A stretch of 64,000 nt of DNA from Thermomicrobiales bacterium (GCA_037045155.1 JBAOIG010000005.1:1218459-1282458), one strand, 5' to 3'. Positions 1 to 10,377 are shown, counted from the first letter of the stretch. Notes: generated by a model from the letters alone, not told the origin. Numbers and translations: made by a program.

Positions 1-45
1 TGGAATTGGCTGAACATCGGGGACGTTGTCACCATCCACTACTAG
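1..45 (+). CDS. C-terminal tail of an upstream gene (partial)
   Basis: Frame 1 is open from the window edge and ends at TAG 43-45, giving the 14 residues WNWLNIGDVVTIHY. A hairpin that looks like a terminator follows within 60 bases, which fits a real gene end. Too little is visible to assign a family. Confidence 0.4.
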   Translation, partial: WNWLNIGDVVTIHY

Positions 46-99
46 CCACCGGCTCTGTCCGGACAGTTGACAGCCCAAGGTGATTCGCGCGATGGTTCG

Positions 100-125
100 C
101 CGGAGTGAGCAATTGCTCACTCCGG
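100..125 (+). terminator. Perfect palindrome, probable intrinsic terminator
   Basis: The 13-base arms ccggagtgagcaa and ttgctcactccgg are exactly complementary with no spacer, so the RNA would fold with a tight 4-base loop. The next bases are tttct. Its place between the partial gene and the next start suggests a terminator; a palindromic protein-binding site is the alternative. Confidence 0.55.
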
Positions 126-155
126 TTTCTCTGCGACGTGGATGGAGGCTTTCAG

Positions 156-746
156 ATGGCCGACAAAATTGTGATATCCGGCGAAAACCCCAGCCTGACC
201 CTCTACAAGCCCGGGACGGACCAGATCATCGCCAAGGTAAGCTACTGGAAGAGTGTCTTCTCCGAAGCCGGCGATGGGAACGCAACGTTGATCTGGGTCG
301 ACCCGGAGGCATCCGGGCTCGGCGATGCCGCTCCCCATGCGATCTACACGGATAACCCCGCGGTGGCCCGACTGGTGACCGACCGATTCACGCTGCACTT
401 CGGCGGCTGGGCCGAGCTCGGCTTCGCCACGATGGAGCCGACCATGGCCCGTTTCTTCCAGGAAGGCGACGGTCGGCTGTATCACCGTGTCGTCTCCATC
501 TGCGAAGGCGCTGTTGTCGAGCTCGTCTGGTGGGACATCATCGAGCAGCAGCTATTGCAGCGGCCGAATTTCGAGCTTGGGCCGGATCGGTGGGATCTGG
601 CGACGGTCATCTGCCCGTGCACGTCCGCTCTGATCACGGTCAACAACCAGCGGATCGAGGGCGAGGTCAAGGTGAAGGAGGGCGACGAGCGGCTTGAGAG
701 CTCAGCCTTCCTGGCCTTCTCCGAGACCTGGCGGCTCAGCTCGTGA
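156..746 (+). CDS. Hypothetical protein, 196 aa
   Basis: The start is ATG 156, with a clear GGAGG at 144-148 (7-base spacing); the frame is open further upstream but has no better ribosome site. The product begins MADKIVISG, is soluble-looking, rich in Trp and acidic residues, and has no signal peptide or membrane segment. It contains the segments HFGGWAEL and VVELVWWD. I do not recognise the family. It stands alone on the plus strand, about 70 bases before the BNR-repeat pair, and there is no visible functional link to them. Confidence 0.7.
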   Translation: MADKIVISGENPSLTLYKPGTDQIIAKVSYWKSVFSEAGDGNATLIWVDPEASGLGDAAPHAIYTDNPAVARLVTDRFTLHFGGWAELGFATMEPTMARFFQEGDGRLYHRVVSICEGAVVELVWWDIIEQQLLQRPNFELGPDRWDLATVICPCTSALITVNNQRIEGEVKVKEGDERLESSAFLAFSETWRLSS

Positions 747-814
747 TCTGTTGATAGGCGGCCATCGGAGCTGACGCGACGTTGGCCGGGGTACTCATGC
801 TCGAGGGAGGAGAA

Positions 815-3800
815 GTGGACGTGGATGCATCGATGCCAGGCTCGATGACGTGGCGTCTGGTCGGGCCGTTCCGCGGTGGGCGCGTTGTCGCCGTCGCCGG
901 CCACCCGACGGAAGTTGGCACGTTCTATTTCGGCGCGTGTGCTGGCGGTGTCTGGAAGACGACGAATGCCGGCGATTACTGGGAGAACATCTCCGACGGG
1001 TACTTCAACACCGCCGCCGTTGGCGCGATTGCCGTTGCGCCGTCCGACCCGAATGTCATCTATGTTGGCATGGGGGAGACGAGCATCCGCGGTGATGTCT
1101 CGCACGGCGACGGTGTCTACAGATCGACCGACGGTGGGCAGACCTGGCGACATGTCGGCCTTCCGGAGACCCAGTCGATTTCGACGATCCGCGTCCATCC
1201 GACCGATCCGGATCTGGTCTACGTCGCCGCGTTCGGGCATGTCTGGGGGCCGAATCCGGAGCGGGGTGTCTACCGCTCTCGCGACGGTGGATCGTCGTGG
1301 ACACAGGTGCTTCACACGAGCGATGGCGCGGGTGCTATCGACCTGGCGATGGATCCGAACAACCCTCGCGTCCTCTACGCGGCGATGTGGGACGCTCAGC
1401 GTTACCCCCATGCCCTGCGCTCTGGCGGCCCGAATAGCGGCATCTTCAAGACGACCGACGGTGGCGATACCTGGACAGGAACTGACACGTAACCCGGGCC
1501 TGCCGACAGGTGTGCTGGGCAAGATCGGAATCGCGGTCGCGCCGGCTAAGCCCGGCCGCGTCTGGGCATTGGTCGAGTCGGAGGATGGAGCGCTATTCCG
1601 CTCCGACGATGGTGGCGCGAACCTGGCAGCGCGTCTGTGATCAGGGCGACCTGCGTCGCCGTGCCTGGTACTACACGCATATCGTCGCTGACCCGTCAGG
1701 ATGGCGACACGGTCTATATCCTCAATCTGAAGTTCTGGAAGTCGATCGACGGCGGAAAGACATTCACCGCGATCCCGACCCAGCATGGTGACAACCAGGA
1801 TCTGTGGATCGACCCGGCGGATCCGCGCCGGATGATCGAGGGCAACGACGGCGGCGCGAACGTGTCGTTCAACGGCGGCGCGACATGGTCGACGATCTAC
1901 AACCAGCCGACCGGGCAGTTCTATCACGTGACTACCGACGATCGGACACCGTACCGACGTGTACGGATCCCAGCAGGACAACACGGCCTTCTGCGGCTCC
2001 CCAGCTCGTCGCTACGCGGCGCAATAACCGCCGCGGAGTACTTCGAGCCAGGCGGCGGCGAGTCCGGCTATATCGCGATCAAGCCGGATGACAACAACAT
2101 CGTCTATCGGTGGCGCGATCGGGTCGGGCGCTGGCCACGGCCGGCTACTGCGCTTCGATCAGCGGACGAACGAGATTCGGATCGTTACCGTCTGGCCGGA
2201 AGTCCACGGAATGGGCCGCGGCGCGGAGGCGCTGAAGTACCGTTTCCAGTGGACGTTTCCCGATCTCATTCTCTCCGCACGATCCGAATACGCTCTATGT
2301 GACCTCGAATGTCGTCCACCGCACGCGCGACGAAGGCATGAGCTGGGAGGTCATCTCCCCCGACCTGATCACATAACGACCCGGAGACGCTGAAACCCTC
2401 CGGTGGACCGATCACCCGCGACAACACCGGCGCGGAGGCATACGGCACGATCTTCGCGTTCTTCGAATCGCCGCATGAGCGCGGGTATCTTCTGGGCCGG
2501 CTCGGACGATGGCCGTCTGCACATCTCTCGCGATGGCGGCGAGTCATGGGACGAGGTTTCGATCCCGACAAGCCAACTCCCCGATCGCCCGATGATCTCG
2601 GTGATGGAGCCATCGCCACACGAGCCGATCGACGGTCTATGTCGCCGCGACACGATACAAGCACGATGACTTCGCGCCGTATCTGTTCAAGACAGCCGAC
2701 GACGGCAAGACCTGGACGAAGATCACGACCGGCATCCCTGACGGTGAGTTCACCCGTGTGATTCGCGAAGATCCGAATCGCATGGGCCTGCTCTACGCCG
2801 GGACCGAAACCGGTGTGTATGTCTCGTTCGACGATGGCGCGAGCTGGCAGCGATTCCAGTCGAATCTGCCGGTTGTGCCGATCTACGATCTGATGATCAA
2901 GGGGACTGATCTCCTCGCGGCGACGCATGGGCGCTCGTTCTGGATCCTCGACGATCTATCACCGTTACACCAGATGGACGCTGCGACTGCTGACGAGAAG
3001 GTCGTCCTGTTTGCTCCTCGAACGGCGAAGCGGATCAAGGTCTACGGTCGTCTCGGCGATCCGTCGGCAGATGCCTACAGCTACGGGCGAGCCGGCGGTA
3101 TGCCGATGACGACGCGACAACGGCCGGCTGCTGGTGGCGGCGTCGAAACTGAGTATGTTGACGCCGGCAAGAACCCTCCGGACGGCGCGATCATCCACTA
3201 CTGGTTGAAGGATGCGTCGAAAACCGCCACGTTGACAATTAAGGACGCCGACGGTCAGACGATTCGGACGTTTGCCAGTGATGAACCAGGTTCCGGCACG
3301 CCTCGACTGGTCCCCTCAGCCGGGATGAACAAGTTCGTCTGGGATCTTCGCATTCCGCCCGCGAAGGCGATCTCGGGGATCGATTCGTCATTCACCTCTG
3401 GTATTCAGCCCGATGCGCTTCTGGGGCCCGTCGTCGTGCCCGGCCAGTACTCGGTCGAGCTGGACGTTGATGGGACCACGCGCCAGCAGGTGCTTCTCAT
3501 TGAAGCCGATCCACGGGTCAGTGGCAATCAGCAGGATCTCGAGGCGCAATATGATCTTCTACTGAAGATCCGGGACAAGCTTACCGAGACTCATGCGGCA
3601 ATCGACCGAATTCACACGATTCGAACGCAGGTCCGTGACTGGCTGACGCGGCTCGATGATGAGACCGTCACGAACACTGGCAGGGCGTTGCTTGACAAGC
3701 TCGCGGGGGTCGAAGAGACGCTGGCTCAGCCGAAGGCGAGTGATCCGCGCCAGTTTCCCAGCGGCCTCAATGACAAGCTTGCCGCGTTGCCTGGGATGAT

Positions 3801-3966
3801 CTCCAACTCCGATACGCGCCCACCGAAGCAGTACTACGAGGTGTTCGACAAGGTCTCGGGAGAGGTCGATCAGCAACGAGCAGCGCTCGATGGGATCGTC
3901 GACGCGGAGGTCCGGGCGTTCAACGCCTTGATCTCCGGCATGCAGACCGACGCCGTGATTCTGTAG
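815..3966 (+). pseudogene. Sortilin/VPS10-like BNR-repeat protein, frameshifted copy
   Basis: This is the first of two tandem paralogues. The likely start is GTG 815 or 821 after GGAGG 806-810. Frame 1 runs to a stop at 1492, and later segments continue the same protein in other frames until a clean 402-residue C-terminal frame (2758-3966). Against the intact copy at 4085-7267, I place frame changes near 1477, 1620, 1696, 1957, 2000, 2107, 2260, 2373, 2484 and 2630. Nine are explained by one extra base and one (near 2000) by a missing base. Between shifts the protein stays well conserved, with Asp-box repeats such as STDGGQTW and the segment GETSIRGDVSHGDGVY. The label glycosyl hydrolase is often attached to this family, but no activity is shown here. 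It is either a young pseudogene or an intact gene hit by sequence errors; the one-sided polarity favours errors. Confidence 0.75.
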
Positions 3967-4084
3967 GGTTGAGTTCGCCGGGCTGCTAAACGCGGTCAGG
4001 TGGGTATGTATTGCGAACGACGCCAACTGAGAGCGAACCACTGGGGCTCGTTCGATGCTGGTGGCTGAACTAGGAGGCATGGGA

Positions 4085-7000
4085 ATGACTGCAGGAGCCA
4101 CGTCCGCGAAGGATGTGAGCGGGAGCCTGTTGGGTTCACTGGATTGGCGGCTCATCGGGCCGTTCCGCGGTGGGCGCGTCGTCGCTGTCACCGGAGTTGT
4201 GTCGGATCGGGAGACGTACTATTTCGGCGCAGTCGCTGGCGGGGTCTGGAAGACGACTGACGGTGGCGTTGTCTGGCGCAATGTGTCTGACGGCCAGTTC
4301 AACACGGGGGCTGTCGGCGCGATTGCCGTCTCGGTATCGGACCCGAACGTCATCTACGCCGGCACCGGAGAGACGAGCATTCGTGGCGACGTCTCGCACG
4401 GAGATGGCGTTTACAAATCCACCGATGGCGGCAAGACCTGGGCGAACGTTGGCCTGTCCGACACCCGCCACATCGGCCGCATCCGCATTCACCCGACGAA
4501 CCCGGATGTCGTCTACGTCGCGGCGCTGGGCCACACCTGGGGGCAGAATGAGGAGCGCGGCGTCTTCCGCACGACCGACGGTGGGAAGAGCTGGCAGAAG
4601 GTGCTCTACAAGAGCGACCGAGCTGGTTCGCACGACCTCTGGCTGGATCCGTCTAACCCGCGCGTTCTCTATGCCGCGATCTGGCAAGCGCAGCGCTTCC
4701 CGAACGCGCTATCGTCTGGCGGCGAGGATTCGGGCATCTGGAAGTCCGTCGATGGCGGCGATACCTGGGTCGAGCTGACGCGCAAGCCGGGCCTGCCAAC
4801 CGACGCCGTGCTGGGCAAGATCGGCATTGCCGGGTCGCCAGCGCAGCCGGACCGCGTCTGGGCGTTGATTGAGGCGGTCAACGGTGGCCTGTTCCGCTCG
4901 GACGATGGTGGCGAGACCTGGGAGAAGGTCAACACCGAGGCGAAGCTGCGAACGCGGGCGTGGTACTACATGCACATGATCCCGGATCCGCGCGACCCGA
5001 ACACCGTCTATGTGTTGAACTACAATTTCTGGAAGTCGATCGACGGCGGGAAGACGTTCACCGAGATCCCCTCTCGCCACGGCGACGAGCAGGACCTCTG
5101 GATCGACCCTGACGACACGCAACGGATGATCAAGGGCGACGACGGCGGCGGTTGTGTCACCTATAACGGCGGCCGGAGCTGGTCGTCGATCATGAATCAG
5201 CCGACGGCGCAGCTCTATCACGTCACCACTGACAATGCCTATCCGTTCCGGATCTACGCCTCGCAGCAGGACAACTCGGCGGTGAGCATTCCGAGCGCGA
5301 CGGTCAATGGGACGATCCACGAGCGAGACTCGTATACGCCCGGCGGCGGCGAGTCCGGCTATATCGCTCTGAAGCCGAGCGACCCTGACATCATCGTCGC
5401 GGGCGGCATCGGATCGGGAAACTTCAATGGCCGCCTCATCAAGTACAACCACCGCACCGGCCAGTGGAAGAACATCACCGTCTGGCCAGACCTGGCCGGC
5501 ATGGGGTCGGGCGCTGGGAGCCTGAAGTACCGCTTCCAGTGGACCTACCCGATCTTCTACTCGCGTCACGAAGTGGACACACTCTATGTCGCCGGCAACC
5601 GGATCTTCCGCTCGACCGACGACGGAATGACCTGGGAGATCGTTTCCGACGACATCACCCGCAACGACCCCTCGAAGTTGGGACCGTCCGGCGGGCCGAT
5701 CACGAAAGACAACACCGGCGCCGAGGCGTACTGCACGATCTTCGCGCTGGCCGAGTCCCCTCAGGAGCCCAACACGCTATGGGCCGGCACCGACGATGGG
5801 TTGGTTAAGATCAGCAAGGATCGCGGCAAGACCTGGGAGGACATCACCCCGCCGGCCCTGCCCGAGTGGGCGCTCATCTCGATCATCGACCCGTCCGAGC
5901 ACCACGCTGGGACCGCCTACGTCGCCGCGACACGCTACAAGTCGGACGATACGACGCCGTATCTGTTCAGGACCAGCGACTACGGCAAGACCTGGACGAC
6001 GATCACCAACGGCATTCCATCCACCGATTTCACCCGCACGATCCGCGAGGACAAGGCCCAGCAAGGGCTGCTGTATGCCGGAACCGAAACAGGCGCCTAC
6101 GTCTCATTCGATGACGGCGCAAACTGGCAGCGTCTGGGTGGCAACTTCCCGGTCGCGCCGGTTTATGATCTCATCGTCAAGGGGCACAGCCTCGTGGTCG
6201 CGACTCACGGCCGCTCGATCTGGATGCTCGACGACTTGACGCCTCTGCGCCAGATGGCTTCTGGACGAACCGGCAATGGCGTGACGCTCTTCGAGCTGCC
6301 GTCGAAGGTTCGCTTCAACCCTGTCATCGGGTTCGGTGGATCGCCCCAGAAGGGGTACGTTTCCTACCACGCGGCGAGCACCAGCCACGTGTCCTACGAA
6401 CAGGTCGAGCAACCCGACGGCACGATGAAGAATGTCTACGTCGACGCTGCCGCCAACCCATACGACGGGGTGATCGTCTCCTACTACCTGCCCGAAGCGG
6501 CAAAGCAGTCTGCGGATCTTGCCGTCATCGACAGCCAGGGGAATACCGTTCGGTCATTCACCACGAAGGTGGCCGACGCCGCGTCAGAGGAGAGCGCTGC
6601 CGGTGGCCAGAAGGTGCCGGCTGCCGCGGGGGTGAATCGTTTCCATTGGGATATGCGCTACGAGCCCGCGGCAACGCTTGAGGGTCAGGAGCTCGCCGAT
6701 TGGGATAAGCCAGTCGGGCCGAAGGCGCTGCCCGGCAACTACACTGTGCGGCTGACGATCGACGGCGCGACGCACGAGCAGCCGCTGGAGATCGTCCCCG
6801 ACCCACGTCTGGATACCCCGGCCGAGGCGCTTCAGGAGCAGCTCGATCTACTGCTGAAGATCCGCGACCGGCTGAGCGACACGAACCGTGCAGTCTCGCG
6901 CGTGCGAAAGGTTCGCACGCAGGTCGAGGACTGGGAGAAGCGCGTCAAGGACAGCGACGCCGCTGAGTCGGTGCAGGCCGCCGGCAAGGACGCGCGCGAG

Positions 7001-7267
7001 GCCCTGACCGCGATCGAGACCGAGCTGGTCGACACGACCACTGATAGCCCGTTGATGGCGCCATCCCGGCTCTTCGAGAAGCTGAACGCCCTCACCGAGT
7101 TCGTCTCTCTCGCCGAGGGTGCGCCGGCGAAGCAGGGCTACGAGGTCTTCGACGAGCTCTCGACGCGCCTCGACGACCTTCTCGAGACGCTCGACGGCGT
7201 CATCAGCAGCAAGGTCCGCGTATTCAACGAAGCGATCTCGGCTGCCAAGCTCCCGCCGGTCGGATAG
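4085..7267 (+). CDS. Sortilin/VPS10-like BNR (Asp-box) repeat protein, 1060 aa
   Basis: Start ATG 4085 is chosen because GGAGG 4073-4077 lies 7 bases before it; ATG 4055 and 4079 are in frame but poorly placed. The N-terminal two thirds carries many Asp-box/BNR hairpins (KSTDGGKTW, RTTDGGKSW, RSDDGGETW, KSIDGGKTF, RTSDYGKTW), as in the ten-bladed propeller of sortilin/VPS10 proteins. The last third has an Ig-like region and a helical, coiled-coil-prone stretch (about residues 920-990). There is no signal peptide, so the product appears cytosolic or is exported by a non-classical route. Such proteins are commonly annotated as exo-alpha-sialidase or glycosyl hydrolase by the repeat alone; no catalytic set is evident. 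It sits 118 bases after its broken paralogue and ends at a shared terminator. Confidence 0.88.
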   Translation: MTAGATSAKDVSGSLLGSLDWRLIGPFRGGRVVAVTGVVSDRETYYFGAVAGGVWKTTDGGVVWRNVSDGQFNTGAVGAIAVSVSDPNVIYAGTGETSIRGDVSHGDGVYKSTDGGKTWANVGLSDTRHIGRIRIHPTNPDVVYVAALGHTWGQNEERGVFRTTDGGKSWQKVLYKSDRAGSHDLWLDPSNPRVLYAAIWQAQRFPNALSSGGEDSGIWKSVDGGDTWVELTRKPGLPTDAVLGKIGIAGSPAQPDRVWALIEAVNGGLFRSDDGGETWEKVNTEAKLRTRAWYYMHMIPDPRDPNTVYVLNYNFWKSIDGGKTFTEIPSRHGDEQDLWIDPDDTQRMIKGDDGGGCVTYNGGRSWSSIMNQPTAQLYHVTTDNAYPFRIYASQQDNSAVSIPSATVNGTIHERDSYTPGGGESGYIALKPSDPDIIVAGGIGSGNFNGRLIKYNHRTGQWKNITVWPDLAGMGSGAGSLKYRFQWTYPIFYSRHEVDTLYVAGNRIFRSTDDGMTWEIVSDDITRNDPSKLGPSGGPITKDNTGAEAYCTIFALAESPQEPNTLWAGTDDGLVKISKDRGKTWEDITPPALPEWALISIIDPSEHHAGTAYVAATRYKSDDTTPYLFRTSDYGKTWTTITNGIPSTDFTRTIREDKAQQGLLYAGTETGAYVSFDDGANWQRLGGNFPVAPVYDLIVKGHSLVVATHGRSIWMLDDLTPLRQMASGRTGNGVTLFELPSKVRFNPVIGFGGSPQKGYVSYHAASTSHVSYEQVEQPDGTMKNVYVDAAANPYDGVIVSYYLPEAAKQSADLAVIDSQGNTVRSFTTKVADAASEESAAGGQKVPAAAGVNRFHWDMRYEPAATLEGQELADWDKPVGPKALPGNYTVRLTIDGATHEQPLEIVPDPRLDTPAEALQEQLDLLLKIRDRLSDTNRAVSRVRKVRTQVEDWEKRVKDSDAAESVQAAGKDAREALTAIETELVDTTTDSPLMAPSRLFEKLNALTEFVSLAEGAPAKQGYEVFDELSTRLDDLLETLDGVISSKVRVFNEAISAAKLPPVG

Positions 7268-7290
7268 TCCGACCCGGAACGACAACGAGA

Positions 7291-7320
7291 ACGGCCACCG
7301 GCAAGATTGCCGGTGGCCGT
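7291..7320. terminator. Bidirectional terminator between convergent genes
   Basis: Arms acggccaccggca (7291-7303) and tgccggtggccgt (7308-7320) pair perfectly around agat, followed by ttcctg. It lies between the plus-strand BNR gene and the minus-strand ABC operon, so it probably serves both. Confidence 0.75.
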
Positions 7321-7341
7321 TTCCTGTTGGATCACCCGTTG

Positions 7342-8625
7342 CTAACGTCCGAGGATCTCGCGCGTCTTGTCGTCAGCAGTCTGCAAGGCCGCGTCCAGCG
7401 ACTTTGTGCCGAAGAAAGCGACGTAGATCTCGTCGTTGATGACCTTCTCGATCTCCGGCCATTCAGCGATGGTCGGCAGGCTGACCAGGTGCGGGCCAAG
7501 ATCGAGGAAGATCTGGCTGTTGGCCGGTGACTGGCCCGGGTCGAGGAAGGCGTCCGACTCGGCAACCGACTTCAGCGATGGCACCGTCCGGCCTAGCTTC
7601 GCTGCGACCGTCTGTCCGTCCTTGCCGATGGCGTACTCGATGAACTTCCAGGCCGCGTCCTTGTTCTTCCCGTCCTTCGGCATGCAGAAGGCGTCGCTAT
7701 GCAGCGTCGAGGCCTGCGTCTTGTCGGCCGGCGGCGGCGCGACATCCCAGGCAAACCCCTCGATCGAACGGAACACCGGCGTTGCGCGGCGACTGTTCAG
7801 CGTCATCGCAATGCTGCCCTCCATGAAGCGGCTGTCCGGGTCCTGGGCAGCGTAGGACGCCTCATCGGGGACGACATGGTGGACGAGATTCAGGTCAACG
7901 AAGAACTGCAGCGCCTCGCGGGTGGCGTCGCCGCCAAACGTGATGCTACGCGGATCATTCGGGTCGGATTGCAGGCTGCCGCCGTGTGACCAGATGAACG
8001 GCGCTGCGCGAATGATCGATGGCTCGAAGCCCAGTCCCCAGATGTCGGTCTTGCCATCGCCGTTCGTATCCAGCGTCAACGCCTTGGCGGCGGCGACAAA
8101 ATCGTCCCAGGTCCAGTCGTTGGTCGGCAGCGGAACGCCGTGCTTCTCGAACAGATCCTTGTTGTAGTAGACAACCAGGCTCGACTGGTTGAACGGGATG
8201 CATTGCAGCACGCCATTGTAGGTGAACGCTTCCATCGGGACATTGAAGAACTGGTCGGCGCTCAGGCCCTTGGCCTTCTCCAGCTTCGGCCCCAGCGGCT
8301 CCAGGACGCCCTTCGAGACGAACTGGCCGTTGTGCCGGTAGTTGATCAGATAGACGTCCGGCGGGCTGCCGCTGGCAAACGATGCCGAAAGACGCGAAAG
8401 GAACGTCTTCCGGTCGGGAATTGCGTTCAGCGTCACCTTGGCCTTCGGATTTACCTTGATGTACTCGTCGGCGATTGACTGGTAGACCTGCGCCTCTTCA
8501 GGATCGGCCCAGACCTGCCAGGTGATTGGCGCGGTGCTTGAGTCCCCGCTGCCGCCGCAGGCGGTCATCAGCACCGACAGCGCAAGGAGCGCGGCCAGGG
8601 CTGCTACACCCCATCGTCGCGTCAT
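7342..8625 (-). CDS. ABC transporter sugar-binding lipoprotein (family 1), 427 aa
   Basis: Start ATG 8625 has a GAGGGGG site 6 bases upstream; a TTG 15 bases further up is less likely. The N-terminus is a lipoprotein signal with basic MTRRW, a hydrophobic core and lipobox LMTAC (Cys23). The body has the pattern of family 1 extracellular solute-binding proteins (MalE/UgpB type), including ITWQVWADPEEAQVYQ and PPDVYLIN. It would be anchored outside the membrane and deliver a sugar or related solute to the two permeases encoded just upstream. It is the last gene of that three-gene minus-strand operon. The substrate cannot be read from the sequence. Confidence 0.92.
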   Translation of the reverse strand: MTRRWGVAALAALLALSVLMTACGGSGDSSTAPITWQVWADPEEAQVYQSIADEYIKVNPKAKVTLNAIPDRKTFLSRLSASFASGSPPDVYLINYRHNGQFVSKGVLEPLGPKLEKAKGLSADQFFNVPMEAFTYNGVLQCIPFNQSSLVVYYNKDLFEKHGVPLPTNDWTWDDFVAAAKALTLDTNGDGKTDIWGLGFEPSIIRAAPFIWSHGGSLQSDPNDPRSITFGGDATREALQFFVDLNLVHHVVPDEASYAAQDPDSRFMEGSIAMTLNSRRATPVFRSIEGFAWDVAPPPADKTQASTLHSDAFCMPKDGKNKDAAWKFIEYAIGKDGQTVAAKLGRTVPSLKSVAESDAFLDPGQSPANSQIFLDLGPHLVSLPTIAEWPEIEKVINDEIYVAFFGTKSLDAALQTADDKTREILGR

Positions 8626-8657
8626 GTCTCTCCCCCTCAACTACCCCAGTGAGCTAC

Positions 8658-9530
8658 TCACTGGAACGGATTCCCCTCATCGTATTCTCTCAAGAAGTGA
8701 CGCTGGGCGACAATGAACACCACAACTGCCGGGAGCGTCACGACGACCGCGCCGGCCATCATCAATGGCCAATCGCTTGGATGAAGCTGCTGGAGACCCT
8801 GAAGCGCCACCGGCAGCGTGTACCACCTGGGATTGTTGATATAGAGCAGCGGGTCGAGAAAGTTGCCCCAGTGTCGCTCGAACGACAATACCGTAACCGC
8901 CATCAAGGCTGGTCGCACCTGCGGCAAACCGATGCTCCACCAGATCCTCGACGCGCTCGCGCCATCCAGACGCGCAGCCTCGAACGAGCCGATCGGCGCC
9001 CGCCGGAATGCCCAGAACATGATCAGGACGTAGAGCGGGCTGCTGCCCATGAGCCCCGGGACGATCAGGACCCCGAGCGTGTCCAGAACGCCGAGCCACT
9101 TGTAGACCATGAACCTGGTCAACCAGACTGCCATCAGCGGCACCATCAACGCGGCAACAAGCGTCGCAACGAGGAGGTCGCGCATTCGCGCGGGAACCTG
9201 CGCCATCGCAAATCCAGCAAGCGACGTCGTCAGGAGCGTCAGCGGAATGACTGTGACGATCACGATGACCGAATTGGCCGCGTAGCGCGCCATCGGCACG
9301 ACGTGGAATATGGCCCGGTAGTTGCTGAGTGTCGCCGGATCCGGCCACCACTGGATGCGGAGCGGCATCGGCAGACCGAGCGGGCGTAACGAAGCAACGA
9401 CCATCCAGAGCAGCGGCAGAATGAAGAGTGTTGCGGCCAACACACCGGCGATGAGCCGGATGCTGCGCGCCGGCCTGCGGCGCGTTCGCGGCGCCGGCTG
9501 AGCTGTCACTTCTGCCGCTCGCTCACTCAA
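8658..9530 (-). CDS. ABC sugar transporter permease, MalG type, 290 aa
   Basis: Integral membrane permease of the carbohydrate CUT1 family with six predicted helices and the cytoplasmic coupling (EAA) loop around FEAARLDGASASRIWWSI. The start is uncertain: TTG 9530 overlaps the end of the preceding permease by 8 bases and has GGAGG about 10 bases upstream, while GTG 9509 is a shorter choice. It would form a heterodimeric channel with the MalF-type partner encoded at 9523-10377. No ATPase gene is adjacent, so the transporter probably uses a shared MsmK/UgpC-like ATPase from elsewhere. Confidence 0.9.
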   Translation of the reverse strand: MSERAAEVTAQPAPRTRRRPARSIRLIAGVLAATLFILPLLWMVVASLRPLGLPMPLRIQWWPDPATLSNYRAIFHVVPMARYAANSVIVIVTVIPLTLLTTSLAGFAMAQVPARMRDLLVATLVAALMVPLMAVWLTRFMVYKWLGVLDTLGVLIVPGLMGSSPLYVLIMFWAFRRAPIGSFEAARLDGASASRIWWSIGLPQVRPALMAVTVLSFERHWGNFLDPLLYINNPRWYTLPVALQGLQQLHPSDWPLMMAGAVVVTLPAVVVFIVAQRHFLREYDEGNPFQ

Positions 9531-10377
9531 AGTACCCGGTCCTCCATCGACGGACGACGACGAACTGCAGCGCAATCGCCACGACAGTCACGGCAAACAG
9601 CACCAGCGTCATTGCTGCGGCGTAGCCAAACCGTTGATAGTCGATCGCGTTCTGCCAGATCCAGAATGGCAGATAGCTTGTCGCGTAGTACGGGCCACCG
9701 TTGGTCAGGATGACGGTCGCGACGAAGTTCGCCTGGAAGCTCCGGATCGTGTCCCGGAAGATGATGAGCAGCAGCATCGGCGCGAGCATCGGGAGGGTGA
9801 TTCGTGTCAGCACCTGCCAGCGACTGGCGCCGTCGATCGCCGCAGATTCCAGCATCGCGCGCGGGATGTCCTGCAGTGTTGCCATCAGCAGCACGAATCC
9901 CTCGCCAAGAGTCCAGAACAGGACGATGGCGATCGCGACCTGCGCCGAGGTTCCATTGAGCAACCAGCCGGCCGGCGTGCTGCCCCGACCGCCGAAGAGC
10001 GGTAGAAAGACATTCAGCGGGCTGAACAACGGGTTGAAGATGTAGAGCCAGAGGAGCGCATAGGCGATATCCGGCACGACGGTCGGCAGATAGATCGCCC
10101 CACGAATGAATGTCCGCCCCCGGCCAGGGCGGTGCAGCAGCAACGCCAGCAGCAATGCGCCGAGTAACCGGATCGGCACAGCCAGCAGCACGTAGACCAG
10201 CGACGCGCGTAGCCCGTTGAAGAACATCCCGTCGTGAAGCATCTCGCGGAAGTTGCCCAGCCCAAGCCACTCCGGCGAGCTAAGCGCGTCGTAGCGAGTG
10301 AACGCGAGCGGAATCGTCATGAGCGCCGGGACGATAATCAACAGTGTCAGGCCGAGCAGAACCGGACTCAGCATCAT
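9523..10377 (-). CDS. ABC sugar transporter permease, MalF type, 284 aa
   Basis: First gene of the ABC operon. It has six predicted helices and an EAA-type coupling loop near LESAAIDGASRWQVL. ATG 10377 is the first ATG, but it cuts into the basic N-terminal stretch expected of this family. The frame is open further up through residues RIRRAFGSSYNRQLL to a stop near 10476, and contains a CTG after a GGAAAGGA site. A non-ATG start upstream is therefore possible. Its end overlaps the next permease, which indicates translational coupling. Confidence 0.9.
   Translation of the reverse strand: MMLSPVLLGLTLLIIVPALMTIPLAFTRYDALSSPEWLGLGNFREMLHDGMFFNGLRASLVYVLLAVPIRLLGALLLALLLHRPGRGRTFIRGAIYLPTVVPDIAYALLWLYIFNPLFSPLNVFLPLFGGRGSTPAGWLLNGTSAQVAIAIVLFWTLGEGFVLLMATLQDIPRAMLESAAIDGASRWQVLTRITLPMLAPMLLLIIFRDTIRSFQANFVATVILTNGGPYYATSYLPFWIWQNAIDYQRFGYAAAMTLVLFAVTVVAIALQFVVVRRWRTGYFE

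Noticed and set aside
482..1984. 500-codon minus-strand open frame
   Set aside because: It lies antisense to the BNR-repeat gene and the small upstream gene; its Arg/Asp-rich, low-complexity product has no domain. High-GC codon bias explains it.
1470..2640. Programmed +1 frameshifting as the cause of the broken BNR gene
   Set aside because: Ten shifts in one gene, with no common slippery codon, and an intact neighbour make recoding implausible.
8526..9389. 287-codon plus-strand open frame
   Set aside because: Arg/His-rich shadow of the MalG-type permease.
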